Assembly (NCBI RefSeq): GCF_014137945.1
Contig: NZ_JACGWX010000006.1
Coordinates: 62,001 to 126,000 of the forward strand
Direction: 5' to 3'
DNA length: 64,000 bases
Source: Microcella alkalica
GTDB taxonomy: Bacteria > Actinomycetota > Actinomycetes > Actinomycetales > Microbacteriaceae
Part shown: in pieces, positions 7,177 to 16,870 of the stretch
Numbering within the stretch: the stretch's first letter is position 1
Layout of the letters: each line of letters opens with the position of its first letter
The notes under the pieces: model-generated
Databases searched by the model: none
Told to the model about the DNA's origin: nothing
What the model saw: the letters and a program-made list of their open reading frames with translations, nothing else
Translations under genes and position numbers: made by a program

Positions 7177-10100
7177 ATGACCATGAGCACCCCGATCGAT
7201 CGCCCGCGCGAGGCCGACCTCGCCGCCCTCGAGCCGCTCGGCGACGAGGCCGTCCATCTCGTGCGCCGCTGGCTCGACGAGGCGGTTGACGCGAAGCCCG
7301 ACGCCGCCGCCGCCCGTCTCGCGGGCCTCCTGAAGGACCCGGACGGCCTGCACTTCGCCATCGGCTTCGTCGACCGCGTCGCCCGGCCGGAGGACCTGCG
7401 CGTCGCGGCACGCAACCTCGAAGAGCTCAGCGAGCGCATCCCGCGGTTCCTGCCCGCCCCGCTGCGCGGGCTCATCGCGCTCGGCGGCGGCTTCGCGCGG
7501 TTCCTGCCGAACCCGATCATCCCGATCGCGCGGCGCGTGCTGCGCGGCATGGTCGGTCACCTCATCGTCGACGCGACGCCCGAGAAGCTCGGGGCGACGC
7601 TCGCGACCCTGCGCGAGAACGGCGACCGGCTCAACATCAACCTGCTCGGCGAGGCCGTGCTGGGCGACGCGGAGGCGGACAAGCGACTCGCGGGCATCCA
7701 CGCTCTCGTCGCGCGCGACGACGTCGACTACGTCTCGGTGAAGGTCTCGTCGATCGTCAGTCAGCTGTCGATGTGGGCGTTCGACGAGACCGTCGACCGC
7801 GTCGTCGATCGCCTCGTGCCGCTGTACGAGGAGGCGGCGCGCACGGGCACGTTCCTCAACCTCGACATGGAGGAGTTCCGCGACCTCGACCTCACGATCG
7901 CGGTCTTCGAGAAGCTGCTCGACCGCCCGACGCTGCACGGCTTCGATGCCGGCATCGTGCTGCAGGCGTACCTGCCCGAAGCCGTCCCCGCGCTCGAGCG
8001 ACTCACCGCGTGGGCGCAGCGCCGCCGGGCCGCGGGCGGCACCGGCATCAAGGTGCGCGTCGTGAAGGGCGCGAACCTCGCGATGGAGCGCGTCGATGCC
8101 GCCGTGCACGGCTGGCCCGTCGCTGTGCTGCCGAGCAAGCAGGCGAGCGACGCCAACTACAAGCGCGTGCTCGAGCTCGCCCTGCGCCCCGACCGCGTCG
8201 ACGCCGTGCGCATCGGCGTCGCGGGCCACAACCTGTTCGACATCGCGTGGGCGCACCTGCTCGCCGGCTCGCGCGGCGTCGCCGACCGCGTCGAGTTCGA
8301 GATGCTGCTCGGCATGGCGCCTGACCAGACCGAGGCGGTGCGCGGCACGGTCGGCTCCCTGCTGCTCTACACGCCCGTCGTGCACCCGGACGACTTCGAG
8401 TCGGCGATCAGTTACCTCATCCGCCGCCTGGAGGAGAACGCGAGCACCGAGAACTTCCTATCCGGAGCCTTCGAGCTCGCGAACTCGCACCAGATGTTCG
8501 CGCGCGAGCAGGGCCGCTTCCTCGCCTCGCTCGTCGACATCATCGACCATCCGGGCGCGCCGGCTCCGCACCGCGTGCAGAACCGGCAGACGGGGGCGGA
8601 TGCTCCGCGCGAGCTGCCCCTCGGCGCGACGGCCGACTCGCTCGGCGTGCGGGAGAACTTCGACAACGAGCCCGACACCGACCCGGCTCTGCCCGCCAAC
8701 CGGGAGTGGGGCCGCGCGATCCTCGAGCGGTCGCGCGCGACCGTGCTCGGAGCCGACGCCGTGGCCGCCGCCGCGATCGCGACGCCCGGCGAGATCGAGC
8801 GCGCCGTCGCGGATTCGCGCGCCGCCGCATCCGCCTGGGCTTCGCGTTCGGTCGACGATCGCGCCGGAGTCCTGCACGCGGCGGGGCGGATGCTCGCCGC
8901 CCGCCGCGCGGACCTCCTCGAGATCATGGCCGCCGAGGCCGGCAAGACCCTCGCGGAGGGCGACCCCGAGGTCAGCGAGGCGATCGACTTCGCCCACTAC
9001 TACGCCGAAAGCGCGCGCGAGCTGGAGCGCGTCGAGGGGGCGCGCTTCGCGCCGGTGCGGCTCACGCTCGTCGTGCCGCCGTGGAACTTCCCCGTCGCGA
9101 TTCCGGCCGGGGGCGTGCTCGCGGCGCTCGCCGCGGGCAGCGCGGTCATCATCAAGCCCGCGCCGCAGGTGCGCCGCTGCGCGGCCGTCATGGTGCAGGC
9201 GCTGTGGGATGCCGGGGTGCCGCGCGAGGTCCTGCGCTTCGTCGACGTGCCCGAGAACGAGCTCGGGCAGCAGCTCGTGAGCCACCCGGCGGTCGACCGC
9301 GTCGTGCTCACGGGGGCGTTCGAGACGGCGGCGCTGTTCCGCTCGTGGCGGCCCGACCTGCCGCTGCTGGCGGAGACGAGCGGCAAGAACGCGATCGTCG
9401 TGACGCCGTCGGCCGACTACGACCTCGCCGCCGCCGACCTCGCGCGCTCGGCGTTCGGGCACGCGGGGCAGAAGTGCTCGGCGGCCTCGCTCGGGATCCT
9501 CGTCGGGTCGGTCGCCGACTCGCCGGCCTTCCGCCGTCAGCTCGTCGACGCCGTGTCGACCATGCGCGTCGGATGGCCGGGGGACCCGACGACGGTCGTC
9601 GGCCCGCTCATCGAGCCCGCCGCGGGCAAGCTCCTGCGCGCGCTGCGCGATCTCTCGCGCGGGGAGTCGTGGCTCATCCAGCCGCGCCAGCTCGACGATG
9701 CAGGTCGGCTGTGGTCGCCGGGCGTGCGGCTCGACGTCGCGCCGGGCAGCGAGTTCCACACGACGGAGTACTTCGGACCCGTGCTCGGGCTCATCCGCGC
9801 CGCCGACCTCGACGAGGCGCTCGCGCTTCAGAACGCGACCCCCTACGGGCTGACGGCGGGGCTGCACTCGCTCGACGCGTCGGAGGTCGAGCACTGGGTC
9901 GACCGCGTCGAGGCGGGCAACCTCTACGTCAATCGCGGCATCACGGGCGCGATCGTGCGCCGGCAGCCGTTCGGCGGGTGGAAGCGCTCGAGCGTCGGCG
10001 GCTCGACGAAGGCGGGCGGGCCGTCGTACCTCTTCGGCTTCGGCTCGTGGGAGCCGGTCGAGCGCTCGCCGAAGCAGAACCTCAGTCTGCGCGGGTTGAG

Positions 10101-10737
10101 CGCCGAAGTGCGCCGCGTGCTCGAGGCGGCTCAGCCCGGCCTCGACTTCGCCGGCTTCGACACGGCGCGGGCGGGGGCACTCTCGGACGAGCGGGCGTGG
10201 GCCGACGAGTTCGGCGTCGCGCGCGACGTGAGCGACCTCGGCGTCGAGCGCAACGTGCTCCGGTACCGCGTGACCTCGGAGCCGGTGGTGGTGCGGCTCG
10301 CGTCGGGCGGGTCGACCGGCGCGCTCGTTCGCGTGCTGCTCGCGGCGGTGCGGGCAGGGGCGCCCGTCGCGGTGTCGACGCCCGTTCCACTGCCATCGGC
10401 GCTGCTGTCGCTCGCGGAGGAGTTCGGCTCGCCGCTGCGTGCCGCCTCGATCGTGATCGAGAGCGATGCGGCGTTCACGGCGCGGGTCGTCGCGGAGCGC
10501 CCGTCGCGCATCCGCCTCATCGGCGGTGACGGAGGCGCGGATGCTCGCCCCGCGTCGGAGGTGGCGCGCGAGCTGTTCGCCGCCCTCGACGGAGACCCGG
10601 ACGTCACGATCTGGTCGGGGCCCGTCACTGCCGCGGGTCGCGTCGAGCTGCTGCCGTTCCTGCGCGAGCAGTCGGTGACAGTCACGGCGCACCGGTTCGG
10701 CAACCCGTACCCGGCGCTCGCCGAGCTGCCGCTGTAG
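7177..10737 (+). CDS. putA: Bifunctional proline dehydrogenase / L-glutamate gamma-semialdehyde dehydrogenase
   Basis: Oxidises proline to glutamate in two steps. The 1186-residue protein has a FAD-dependent proline dehydrogenase barrel (about residues 110-450, with RRLEENASTENFLSGAF near 415) and an NAD-dependent aldehyde dehydrogenase domain (about 505-960). The dehydrogenase has the catalytic cysteine in GQKCSAAS (Cys767) and the LLAETSGKN glutamate motif. A further 220 residues match the C-terminal part of long PutA proteins. There is no DNA-binding domain at the N-terminus, so repression must come from elsewhere, presumably the divergent LysR. The ATG at 7177 follows GGAGG; 7183 is an alternative. 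Confidence 0.93.
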   Translation: MTMSTPIDRPREADLAALEPLGDEAVHLVRRWLDEAVDAKPDAAAARLAGLLKDPDGLHFAIGFVDRVARPEDLRVAARNLEELSERIPRFLPAPLRGLIALGGGFARFLPNPIIPIARRVLRGMVGHLIVDATPEKLGATLATLRENGDRLNINLLGEAVLGDAEADKRLAGIHALVARDDVDYVSVKVSSIVSQLSMWAFDETVDRVVDRLVPLYEEAARTGTFLNLDMEEFRDLDLTIAVFEKLLDRPTLHGFDAGIVLQAYLPEAVPALERLTAWAQRRRAAGGTGIKVRVVKGANLAMERVDAAVHGWPVAVLPSKQASDANYKRVLELALRPDRVDAVRIGVAGHNLFDIAWAHLLAGSRGVADRVEFEMLLGMAPDQTEAVRGTVGSLLLYTPVVHPDDFESAISYLIRRLEENASTENFLSGAFELANSHQMFAREQGRFLASLVDIIDHPGAPAPHRVQNRQTGADAPRELPLGATADSLGVRENFDNEPDTDPALPANREWGRAILERSRATVLGADAVAAAAIATPGEIERAVADSRAAASAWASRSVDDRAGVLHAAGRMLAARRADLLEIMAAEAGKTLAEGDPEVSEAIDFAHYYAESARELERVEGARFAPVRLTLVVPPWNFPVAIPAGGVLAALAAGSAVIIKPAPQVRRCAAVMVQALWDAGVPREVLRFVDVPENELGQQLVSHPAVDRVVLTGAFETAALFRSWRPDLPLLAETSGKNAIVVTPSADYDLAAADLARSAFGHAGQKCSAASLGILVGSVADSPAFRRQLVDAVSTMRVGWPGDPTTVVGPLIEPAAGKLLRALRDLSRGESWLIQPRQLDDAGRLWSPGVRLDVAPGSEFHTTEYFGPVLGLIRAADLDEALALQNATPYGLTAGLHSLDASEVEHWVDRVEAGNLYVNRGITGAIVRRQPFGGWKRSSVGGSTKAGGPSYLFGFGSWEPVERSPKQNLSLRGLSAEVRRVLEAAQPGLDFAGFDTARAGALSDERAWADEFGVARDVSDLGVERNVLRYRVTSEPVVVRLASGGSTGALVRVLLAAVRAGAPVAVSTPVPLPSALLSLAEEFGSPLRAASIVIESDAAFTARVVAERPSRIRLIGGDGGADARPASEVARELFAALDGDPDVTIWSGPVTAAGRVELLPFLREQSVTVTAHRFGNPYPALAELPL

Positions 10738-10812
10738 GGCGCTTGCGCGGGCTCGGCGCTCGCGCCGCGGCACCCGCTCGGCTGCGGGTAGGGTCGCCGC
10801 ACCCCTGTCCAC

Positions 10813-10888
10813 GAACTCCGGAGATCTGGGGCCGCCCCGCCGCCCGTTCTCCGGCGTCCCGGGCCCGGCGAACCGGAACTCCGGAGTT
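10813..10888. repeat. Intergenic segment flanked by direct GAACTCCGGAG repeats
   Basis: In the 277-bp gap between putA and the GntR gene, GAACTCCGGAG occurs near 10813-10823 and again inside the perfect palindrome AACTCCGGAGTT at 10877-10888. The intervening 50 bp is GC-rich with further CTCCGG cores. No open reading frame is convincing here. It may be a repeat remnant or a hairpin downstream of putA. Confidence 0.5.
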
Positions 10889-11014
10889 AGAGCACGCGCT
10901 CTTCGGGAAGTGCGCACGGGGTGAATCGAGTTCGCCCGCTCCGCACTTTCAGAAGCCTGCGGCGCATCGCCTGCGCCCCGCCGTGATCGGCTCCGGCGCG
11001 CGTGCTGCGGCGGC

Positions 11015-11371
11015 TCACGCTCGCAGCGCGGCGCGCACGAGCGCGAGAGCGGCGTCGTCGGCGAGGCCGAGGCGGCGCGAGCGGGCGACGAACTCGTGCG
11101 CAGCATCCTGCGCCTGGCGCTCGGTCGGGTCGCCCTGAGGGGCGACGAACGAGCCGGCGCGGCCCCGGGTGTCGATGATGCCGTCGGCCTCGAGCTCGCG
11201 GTAGGCGCGTGCAACGGTGTTGACGGCGAGGCCGAGCTCCTCGGCGAGGGCGCGCACAGTCGGCAGCTTCGCACCGGCGACGAGTGCGCCTCCCGCGACC
11301 GCGTCGCGCACCTGCACGCGCAGCTGCTCGAACGGCGGGGTCGAGACGGAGGCGTCGATCGCGAAGCGCAT
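11015..11371 (-). CDS. GntR-family regulator, YtrA-like short form
   Basis: A 118-residue protein containing only the GntR winged helix (about residues 10-78; AGAKLPTVRALAEELGLAVNTVARAYRELEADGI region) and a short helical tail. This is the YtrA subfamily, which usually controls a neighbouring ABC transporter; none is adjacent here. TAGCCT at 11378-11383 (minus strand) ends 6 nt before the ATG with no ribosome-binding site, indicating a leaderless transcript. Confidence 0.85.
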   Translation of the reverse strand: MRFAIDASVSTPPFEQLRVQVRDAVAGGALVAGAKLPTVRALAEELGLAVNTVARAYRELEADGIIDTRGRAGSFVAPQGDPTERQAQDAAHEFVARSRRLGLADDAALALVRAALRA

Positions 11372-11404
11372 GGGCCGAGGCTACCCGCGCGCAGCTCCCG
11401 ATGG

Positions 11405-11460
11405 AGCCCGAAAGTCGCGAGTGGGCCCGAACCTTCGGGCTCACATGCCACTTTCGGGCT
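11405..11460. repeat. Compact 27-bp-arm hairpin
   Basis: The segments 11405-11431 and 11434-11460 are inverted copies matching at 23 of 27 positions, separated by only CC. Both arms begin and end with AGCCCGAAAGT and CCCGAA motifs. It lies downstream of the ramB-like gene (minus strand) and upstream of the GntR gene, so it may terminate ramB transcription; a dispersed repeat family is also possible. No T-run follows. Confidence 0.7.
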
Positions 11461-11526
11461 CACGCGCGGGGTGCTGGGCGGGGTGCGGGACCCGGGCGCG
11501 GGGTGCAGGCGCGACGCGTGCGCCGG

Positions 11527-12993
11527 CTACACCCCGGCGTGACGCTCGAGGAACGCGAACACCTCGGTGCGATCGACCCCCGGCAGGGTTTCGCGCGGCA
11601 TCGCGGCGAGCAGCGACGAGTTGATTCGCGCCTGCGGGCGGGCGGCGCCGGCCCAGCGGGCGGCGAGCTCCGGCGGAGCATCCTGGCAGCAGGACGGGTC
11701 GGGGCAGGTCGACGAACCGCGCCGCTGCGTCTCGCGCCCGCGGAACCACTTCACGTGGGCGAAGGGCGTACCGACCGAGATCGAGAACTCGCCGGCCGAC
11801 CCCGATTCGATGCGCGAGGTGCACCAGTAGGTGCCGGTCGGCTTGTCCGTGTATTGGTGGAACGGGCTGAACCGGTCGGGCTCGTCGAACACCTGCCGCG
11901 CCGACCACTTCCGGCACACGCTCTGGCCCTCGACCGCGCCGAGGGCATCGGTCGGGAACTTCACCGAGTCGTTCTCGTACGCCTTCGACAGCACGCCCGC
12001 CGCCGACACCTTGAGGAAGTGCACGGGGATTGCCAGGTGCTCGGTCGCGAGGTTCGTGAACCGATGGGCCGCCGTCTCGTACGACACGGCGAACCGGTCG
12101 CGCAGATCCTCGACGGCGAGCTCGCGCTTCGCCTTCGCCGCCTGCAGGAACTCGACCGCGTCGCCCTCCGGCACGAGAAGCGCCGCCGCGAGGTAGTTCG
12201 TCTCCACCCGCTGCCGCAGGAACTCCGCGTACGAGGTCGGCTCGGGCCGCTGCAGCACGTGCCCGGCGAGCGCCTGCAGCAGGTTCGTGCGCGGGTCGCG
12301 CCCCGGGGCGTTCTGCACCGGCAGGTAGATGCGGCCGTGCTCGAGGTCGGTGATCGTGCGCGTCGAGCTCGGCAGGTCGGTGACGTAGTGCAGCGAGAAG
12401 CCCAGGTGCGCCGCGAGCTCGGCCGCGAGTCGCTGAGACAGCGGCCCGCCCTCGTGCTTGATCGCCTTGAGCAGCCCGGCCGCCGTCTGCTCGAGCTCGC
12501 CGTAGTGGTTGCCGCGCGCGCGCATCTCGCCGCGCAGCTCGGCGTTCGCGCGCCGCGCCTCCTCGGGGGTCGCCGCGCGCTCGCGGTGCACGCGCTCGAG
12601 CTCGGCGTGCAGCGACAGGATCGTGCGGATCGCGTCGTCCGACAGCGACTTCCGCACCGGCAGAGACGGGATGCCCAGGGCCGCGAACAGCGGACCCTCC
12701 TGCACCCGGGTCAGCGCGATCTCCAGCGCGGCCCGCCCCGTGGGCGCCTCCGAGCTCAGCAGCCGCTCGAGCGGCACGCCGAGCGCCCGCGCGATCGACT
12801 GCAGCTCGCCGAGCTTCGCCTCGCGCTTGCCGTTCTCGAGCACCGAGACGTGCGAGGTCGCGACGCCGATGCGCTCGCCGAGCTCGGCGAGGGTCAGCCC
12901 CGCGTCGGAGCGGAGCTGGCGGATTCGGCGGCCGAGCGTCAGGGAGTCGAGCACCTCTTCAGCGTGGTCGGGGGTCGGAGCGCGGTCGAGCAT
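11527..12993 (-). CDS. ramB: RamB-like XRE/short-chain acyl regulator of acetate metabolism
   Basis: A 488-residue regulator with an N-terminal XRE helix-turn-helix (about residues 20-75; [25 protein letters not shown]). A middle IrrE-like peptidase fold follows, whose metal motif is degenerate (LAGHVLQR rather than HExxH), and then the C-terminal DUF2083-type sensor domain with several Cys residues (CRKW, WCTSR, CPDPSCC). Corynebacterium RamB has this architecture and controls aceA and aceB. Here the gene is divergent from aceA, which is strong context support. The ATG at 12993 is chosen because the helix-turn-helix begins soon after; the longer reading frame upstream runs into the intergenic promoter region. 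Confidence 0.85.
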   Translation of the reverse strand: MLDRAPTPDHAEEVLDSLTLGRRIRQLRSDAGLTLAELGERIGVATSHVSVLENGKREAKLGELQSIARALGVPLERLLSSEAPTGRAALEIALTRVQEGPLFAALGIPSLPVRKSLSDDAIRTILSLHAELERVHRERAATPEEARRANAELRGEMRARGNHYGELEQTAAGLLKAIKHEGGPLSQRLAAELAAHLGFSLHYVTDLPSSTRTITDLEHGRIYLPVQNAPGRDPRTNLLQALAGHVLQRPEPTSYAEFLRQRVETNYLAAALLVPEGDAVEFLQAAKAKRELAVEDLRDRFAVSYETAAHRFTNLATEHLAIPVHFLKVSAAGVLSKAYENDSVKFPTDALGAVEGQSVCRKWSARQVFDEPDRFSPFHQYTDKPTGTYWCTSRIESGSAGEFSISVGTPFAHVKWFRGRETQRRGSSTCPDPSCCQDAPPELAARWAGAARPQARINSSLLAAMPRETLPGVDRTEVFAFLERHAGV

Positions 12994-13165
12994 GCGACGA
13001 GCATTCCACGCTTCGCTTTTCGGACCAAGTGAAAAACAGCGAAATTTCAGTCGATCTTTCGGGATGCGCGGGCTCATTCTTCGAGGAATGTTGAGGCACG
13101 GCGCCACGAGAGCGCGTCGCAGCCAGCCCCGCACGACACGCGGGCACACCGAAGGAGCAGCCCAG

Positions 13166-14476
13166 ATGAACACCCAGCACCGCACCGGCGACCAGACGCA
13201 GAACGCCGCCGAGCTCGAGACCGCGTGGAAGACGGAGGCCCGCTGGTCGGGCGTTCAGCGCGACTACTCCGCTGAGGACGTCATCGCGCTGCGCGGCCGC
13301 GTTCAGGTCGAGCACACCATCGCGCGCCGCGGCGCCGAGAACCTGTGGGATCTCATCCACACCGAGGACTACGTCAATGCGCTCGGCGCCCTCACCGGCA
13401 ACCAGGCCGTGCAGCAGATCCGCGCCGGTCTCAAGGCCATCTACCTGAGCGGCTGGCAGGTCGCCGCCGACGCCAACCTCTCCGGTCAGACGTACCCCGA
13501 CCAGAGCCTCTACCCGGCGAACTCGGTGCCCGCGGTCGTCAAGCGCATCAACAACGCACTGCTCCGCGCCGACCAGATCGCCGCCGCCGAGGGCGACGCG
13601 TCGGGTCGTGACGGCGGCATCGACTGGCTCGCCCCGATCGTCGCCGACGCCGAGGCCGGCTTCGGCGGCCCCCTCAACGCCTACGAGCTCATGACCGCGA
13701 TGATCGAGGCGGGTGCCGCGGGTGTGCACTGGGAGGACCAGCTCGCGAGCGAGAAGAAGTGCGGCCACATGGGCGGCAAGGTGCTCGTGCCGACGCAGCA
13801 GCACATCCGCACGCTCAACGCCGCACGCCTCGCCGCCGACGTCGCCGGCGTGCCGAGCATCATCGTCGCGCGCACCGACTCGCTCGCCGCCGACCTCGTC
13901 ACGAGCGACATCGACGAGCGCGACCGCCCCTTCCTCACCGGCGACCGCACCGAGGAGGGCTTCTTCCGCACCCGTCCGGGCATCGAGACGGTGCTCGCCC
14001 GCGGCCACGCCTACGCCCCGTACGCCGACCTGCTGTGGGTCGAGTCGAGCGAGCCCGACCTCGAGCTCGCGCGCACCTTCGCCGAGAGCATCCACAAGGA
14101 GTTCCCCGGCAAGAAGCTCGCCTACAACTGCTCGCCGAGCTTCAACTGGAAGCGCCACCTCGACGACGACACCATTGCGAAGTTCCAGAACGAGCTCGGC
14201 GCGATGGGCTACGCGTTCCAGTTCATCACCCTCGCCGGGTTCCACTCGCTCAACCACTCGATGTTCGAGCTCGCGCGCGGCTACAAGGAGCGCCAGATGA
14301 GCGCCTACGTCGAGCTGCAGGAGGCCGAGTTCGCCTCCGAGGTGAACGGCTACACGGCGACGAAGCACCAGCGCGAAGTCGGCACGGGCTACTTCGACCG
14401 CATCGCGACGGCGCTCAACCCCGACAGCGCGACGCTCGCGCTCGTCGGCTCGACCGAGGCCCAGCAGTTCCACTAG
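13166..14476 (+). CDS. aceA: Isocitrate lyase
   Basis: Splits isocitrate into glyoxylate and succinate, the first step of the glyoxylate shunt. The 436-residue length fits the bacterial class. The catalytic loop KKCGHMGGK is intact, with Cys199 as the acid/base residue, and the SPSFNWK motif follows. A GGAG site sits 8 nt before the ATG. It is divergent from the ramB-like regulator and upstream of aceB; a double-palindrome element separates aceA and aceB. Expression is presumably induced on acetate or fatty acids. Confidence 0.97.
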   Translation: MNTQHRTGDQTQNAAELETAWKTEARWSGVQRDYSAEDVIALRGRVQVEHTIARRGAENLWDLIHTEDYVNALGALTGNQAVQQIRAGLKAIYLSGWQVAADANLSGQTYPDQSLYPANSVPAVVKRINNALLRADQIAAAEGDASGRDGGIDWLAPIVADAEAGFGGPLNAYELMTAMIEAGAAGVHWEDQLASEKKCGHMGGKVLVPTQQHIRTLNAARLAADVAGVPSIIVARTDSLAADLVTSDIDERDRPFLTGDRTEEGFFRTRPGIETVLARGHAYAPYADLLWVESSEPDLELARTFAESIHKEFPGKKLAYNCSPSFNWKRHLDDDTIAKFQNELGAMGYAFQFITLAGFHSLNHSMFELARGYKERQMSAYVELQEAEFASEVNGYTATKHQREVGTGYFDRIATALNPDSATLALVGSTEAQQFH

Positions 14477-14507
14477 GCCTGCGCCGGGCATCCCCCCAAC
14501 GAACCCA

Positions 14508-14598
14508 GTCGACCAGATGAAGGGAGCCGGGCCGCCCGGGACGGCGTGTCGTCGCGACACGCCGTGGCCGGACCCGCCGCTCCCTTCATTCGGTCGAC
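14508..14598. repeat. Nested double-palindrome element, copy 2
   Basis: The outer arms 14508-14527 and 14579-14598 match at 18 of 20 positions around the AATGAAGGGAGC-type core (here AGATGAAGGGAGC). The inner stem is perfect: ACGGCGTGTCG at 14541-14551 pairs with CGACACGCCGT at 14555-14565 around a 3-nt loop. It fills most of the aceA-aceB gap and would form a strong RNA or cruciform structure between two genes of one pathway. Confidence 0.92.
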
Positions 14599-14618
14599 CC
14601 CCTCGAACGGAGAACACC

Positions 14619-16262
14619 ATGAACACGCACCAGCTGACCATCGCGGGGCCGATGCGCCGCCGGTACGACGAGATCCTCACGCCCGATGCGCTCGCGTTCG
14701 TCGCCGAGCTGCACCGCCGCTTCGCCGGCACGCGGCACGAGCGCCTCGCCGACCGCATGCGCGCCCGGTACGACCTGGGCAACGGGCGCGACCTGCGCTT
14801 CCTGCCCGAGACGGCGGATGTCCGTGAGGACGATTCCTGGCGCGTCGCGGGAGCAGGCCCCGGCCTCGACGATCGCCGCATCGAGATCACGGGCCCCACC
14901 GACCCGAAGATGACCATCAACGCGCTCAATTCGGGCGCCAACGTCTGGCTCGCCGACCTGGAGGACGCCACGAGCCCCACGTGGGCGAACATCATCGAGG
15001 GGCAGTTGTCGCTGTTCGACGCGATCCGCGAGCGGCTCGAGTTCACCTCGCCGGAGGGCAAGGAGTACCGCGTCACCGCCGAGCGCACGCCCACGATCGT
15101 GATGCGCCCGCGCGGCTGGCACCTGGTCGAGAAGCACATCGAGTACACCGATCGCTCGGGGCTGCGCCTCGCCGCGAGCGCGAGCCTCGTCGACTTCGGG
15201 CTGTACGCGTTCCACAACGCCGCTGAGCTCGTCGCCCGCGGCCGGGGCCCGTACTTCTACCTGCCGAAGCTCGAGAACCATCGCGAGGCTCGGCTGTGGA
15301 ACGACATCTTCACCTTCACCGAGCAGCGACTCGGGCTCGACCACGGCACCATCCGCGCGACCGTGCTGATCGAGACCTTCCCCGCGGCGTTCGAGATGGA
15401 GGAGATCCTGTTCGAGCTCCGCGACCACTGCGCCGGCCTCAACGCCGGCCGCTGGGACTACGTCTTCTCGATCATCAAGAACTACCGCGGCCGGGGCCAG
15501 TGGTTCGTGCTGCCCGACCGCGACCGCATCCTCATGACCCTTCCGTTCATGCGCGCCTACACCGAGCTGCTCGTCAAGACGTGCCACCAGCGCGGGGCCC
15601 ACGCGATCGGGGGAATGAGCGCGTTCATCCCGAACCGTCGCGACCCCGAGGTCACGGAGCGCGCGCTCGAGCGCGTCGCCGCCGACAAGCGCCGTGAGGC
15701 CGGCGACGGCTTCGACGGATCGTGGGTCGCGCACCCCGACCTCATCCCGGTCGCGCGCGCCGAGTTCGACGCCGTGCTCGGCGACCGCCCGAACCAGCTC
15801 GACCGGCGGCGCGACGACGTGCACGTCACGGCGCGCGACCTTCTCGACGTGCGATCGGCCGGCGGCGAGGTGACGCTCGCGGGCGTTCGCGCGAACATCG
15901 CGATCACCGTGCGCTACCTCGACTCGTGGCTGCGGGGCATCGGCGCCGCCGCGATCGACAACCTCATGGAGGATGCCGCGACGGCCGAGATCAGCCGCTC
16001 GCAGCTGTGGCAGTGGATCCACCATGACCACGTCACCGTCGAGGGCGAGACGATCACGCGCGGCCTAGTCGAGGGGATGCTCGCCGAGGTGCTCGCCTCG
16101 CTGCCGCACGCGCCGAGCAGCCGCCTCGCCGAGGCCGAAGAGCTCTTCCGCACGGTCACCCTCCACGAGGACTTCCCGACCTTCCTCACGGTGCCGGGGT
16201 ACACGCGCTATCTGGTCGAGCCGACCGAGGTCACGCAGGCCGAGGACGTGCGCGCCGCGTAG
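14619..16262 (+). CDS. aceB: Malate synthase A
   Basis: Condenses glyoxylate with acetyl-CoA to malate, completing the glyoxylate shunt. The 547-residue length and the segments VWLADLEDATSPTW (about residues 108-121) and PRGWHLVEKH identify the AceB (isoform A) type rather than the longer GlcB. The catalytic LADLEDA aspartate/glutamate region is intact. The AACGGAGAACACC stretch before the ATG provides a GGAG ribosome-binding site. It lies 142 bp after aceA, separated by the palindromic element, so expression could be uncoupled from aceA. Confidence 0.96.
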   Translation: MNTHQLTIAGPMRRRYDEILTPDALAFVAELHRRFAGTRHERLADRMRARYDLGNGRDLRFLPETADVREDDSWRVAGAGPGLDDRRIEITGPTDPKMTINALNSGANVWLADLEDATSPTWANIIEGQLSLFDAIRERLEFTSPEGKEYRVTAERTPTIVMRPRGWHLVEKHIEYTDRSGLRLAASASLVDFGLYAFHNAAELVARGRGPYFYLPKLENHREARLWNDIFTFTEQRLGLDHGTIRATVLIETFPAAFEMEEILFELRDHCAGLNAGRWDYVFSIIKNYRGRGQWFVLPDRDRILMTLPFMRAYTELLVKTCHQRGAHAIGGMSAFIPNRRDPEVTERALERVAADKRREAGDGFDGSWVAHPDLIPVARAEFDAVLGDRPNQLDRRRDDVHVTARDLLDVRSAGGEVTLAGVRANIAITVRYLDSWLRGIGAAAIDNLMEDAATAEISRSQLWQWIHHDHVTVEGETITRGLVEGMLAEVLASLPHAPSSRLAEAEELFRTVTLHEDFPTFLTVPGYTRYLVEPTEVTQAEDVRAA

Positions 16263-16303
16263 CCGCGCCGCGCACCGCGCCGCGCGGCGGCGAGGGGCGT
16301 GCG

Positions 16304-16741
16304 CTACTCGTGCGCGCGGTCGACGAGCCGCGAGAAGACGATCGCGCTGCGCGTGTGGTCGACGTTCGGCGCCGACCGCACGCGCTCGAGCGCCTCCTCC
16401 ATGCTGGGGATGTCGCGCGACCGCAGCCGCACGATCGCGTCGGCGTCGCCCGTCACGGTGCCGGCCTCGACGACCTCGGGCACGGCGAGCAGGAGGCGCC
16501 GCAGCTCGTCGGGCGCGACCGTGCCGCGGCAGAACAGTTCGACGTACGCCTCGACGGCGAGACCATCGACGGCCGGGTCGACCTGCACGGTGAAGCCGCG
16601 GATGACGCGCTCGGCCACGAGCTTGTCCACTCGCCGCTTCACGGCCGAGGCGCTGAGTCCGACGACGTCGCCGATGTCGCCGTACCCGGCGCGGGCGTTC
16701 TGACGCAGCTGATCGATGATGCGCGAGTCGATGGCGTCCAT
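16304..16741 (-). CDS. Lrp/AsnC-family transcriptional regulator
   Basis: A 145-residue regulator with the N-terminal helix-turn-helix (DSRIIDQLRQNARAGYGDIG, then LSASAVKRRVDKL at about 29-41) and the C-terminal RAM ligand-binding domain (about 65-140). It is convergent with aceB. Upstream on the minus strand TACAGT (16748-16753) lies exactly 6 nt before the ATG with no ribosome-binding site, so the gene is probably leaderless. Targets and amino-acid ligand are unknown. Confidence 0.88.
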   Translation of the reverse strand: MDAIDSRIIDQLRQNARAGYGDIGDVVGLSASAVKRRVDKLVAERVIRGFTVQVDPAVDGLAVEAYVELFCRGTVAPDELRRLLLAVPEVVEAGTVTGDADAIVRLRSRDIPSMEEALERVRSAPNVDHTRSAIVFSRLVDRAHE

Positions 16742-16799
16742 GCCGGAACTGTACGGGAGTTCGTGCGAAGAGGGAGTATCCGAGTGGCGCTTTTGCTTC

Positions 16800-16817
16800 G
16801 GTAAGGCTATCCTTACC
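16800..16817. promoter_or_regulatory. Iron box (DtxR/IdeR-type operator)
   Basis: GGTAAGG, CTAT, CCTTACC forms a perfect 7-bp-arm dyad 54 bp upstream of the iron-importer binding-protein gene. It closely resembles the DtxR/IdeR consensus (AGGNTAGCCTAACCT-like core). The embedded TATCCT (16808-16813) could be the -10 hexamer, so holo-repressor would block initiation. The site implies derepression of the importer when iron is scarce. Confidence 0.75.
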
Positions 16818-16870
16818 TATGGCGCTCTCGCCGACTCCCATCCGCTCGACTCCTTTGGAGCATCATTCCC

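Noticed and set aside
8458-11463. 1001-codon minus-strand open frame
   Set aside because: It is the antisense shadow of putA, with Arg/Ala/Pro/Gly-rich translation and no recognisable domain; such frames are common in high-GC DNA.
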